Shown piece by piece: positions 14,867-14,924 of a stretch of DNA of 14,924 nt. Numbering within the stretch: position 1 is the stretch's first letter; every line of letters begins with the position of its first letter. Position numbers and translations under genes: made by a program. Location: positions 1 through 14,924 of the forward strand of contig SLQH01000056.1 in the NCBI GenBank assembly GCA_007131555.1, read 5' to 3'. Below the pieces are notes generated by a model, which ran no database searches, was not told the origin of the DNA, and was given only the letters and a program-made list of their open reading frames with translations. Source of the DNA: Planctomycetota bacterium. GTDB taxonomy: Bacteria > Planctomycetota > UBA11346.

Positions 14867-14924
14867 ATGATCCTTGAGACCGCTATAGGCCGGGGCGTCG
14901 CCGCCAGCGTTGCACCCCGCTTGC
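14867..14924 (+). CDS. Possible start of a gene cut by the window end
   Basis: ATG at 14867 opens a frame that runs to the end of the window and reads MILETAIGRGVAASVAPRL. The composition is protein-like, but only 19 residues are visible. The upstream GGCGGG is a poor ribosome-binding site. It may be a real rightward gene sharing the intergenic region with the DbpA-type gene, or chance. Confidence 0.3.
   Translation, partial: MILETAIGRGVAASVAPRL

Noticed and set aside
1..14924. CRISPR arrays, tRNA or rRNA genes, insertion sequences, replication origin
   Set aside because: No regularly spaced repeats, tRNA-like cloverleaf, transposase-like protein or cluster of initiator boxes was seen. The only regular repeats are the in-frame protein repeats.

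Overview
The window is GC-rich bacterial DNA, densely coded. Two genes lie on the + strand in the left half and five on the - strand in the right half. They converge at about 7213-7229. A further + strand gene may begin at the right edge. The organism cannot be named from this sequence. A very large glycosidase-like/PQQ-propeller fusion, a lipoprotein, a stand-alone DbpA-type RNA-binding protein and big coiled-coil proteins of unknown function would suit a Gram-negative bacterium of the Planctomycetota/Verrucomicrobiota/Lentisphaerota type. That is inference from style, not from a marker gene.

Left part (1-7212, + strand). Positions 28-5424 hold most of a very large protein. It has a glycoside-hydrolase-like barrel, a GH42-like alpha/beta domain, beta-sandwich domains and a C-terminal PQQ/quinoprotein-type beta-propeller with a helical insertion. 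Its true start lies to the left of the window, and the reading frame appears to be broken near position 53 in a run of G. After 195 bases comes a well-conserved ABC-F ATPase of the YbiT type (5620-7212).

Right part (7230-14571, - strand). In transcription order the genes are: a 166-residue protein with one clear and one divergent DbpA-type RNA-binding domain (14571-14071); a 646-residue helical protein with an A-B-A-B-A set of internal repeats (13937-11997); an 853-residue coiled-coil protein with its own weaker threefold repeat of about 200 residues (11982-9421); a 145-residue acidic, probably disordered protein (9149-8712); and a 455-residue lipoprotein (8597-7230). The 646- and 853-residue genes are 14 bases apart, and the ribosome-binding site of the second overlaps the stop codon of the first, so they are almost certainly co-transcribed. 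The other links are only co-orientation with gaps of 114-271 bases.

The best candidate for something undescribed is the pair of internally triplicated helical proteins. The A repeat has an invariant HQ/PADE/FFHD signature that I do not recognise from any named family. The gaps in this cluster also hold structured DNA. A perfect 10-bp stem follows the DbpA-type gene, and four copies of a CTGGTGA-like element in alternating orientation lie ahead of the 145-residue gene and could form mutually exclusive hairpins. No tRNA, rRNA, CRISPR array, transposase or replication origin was seen.
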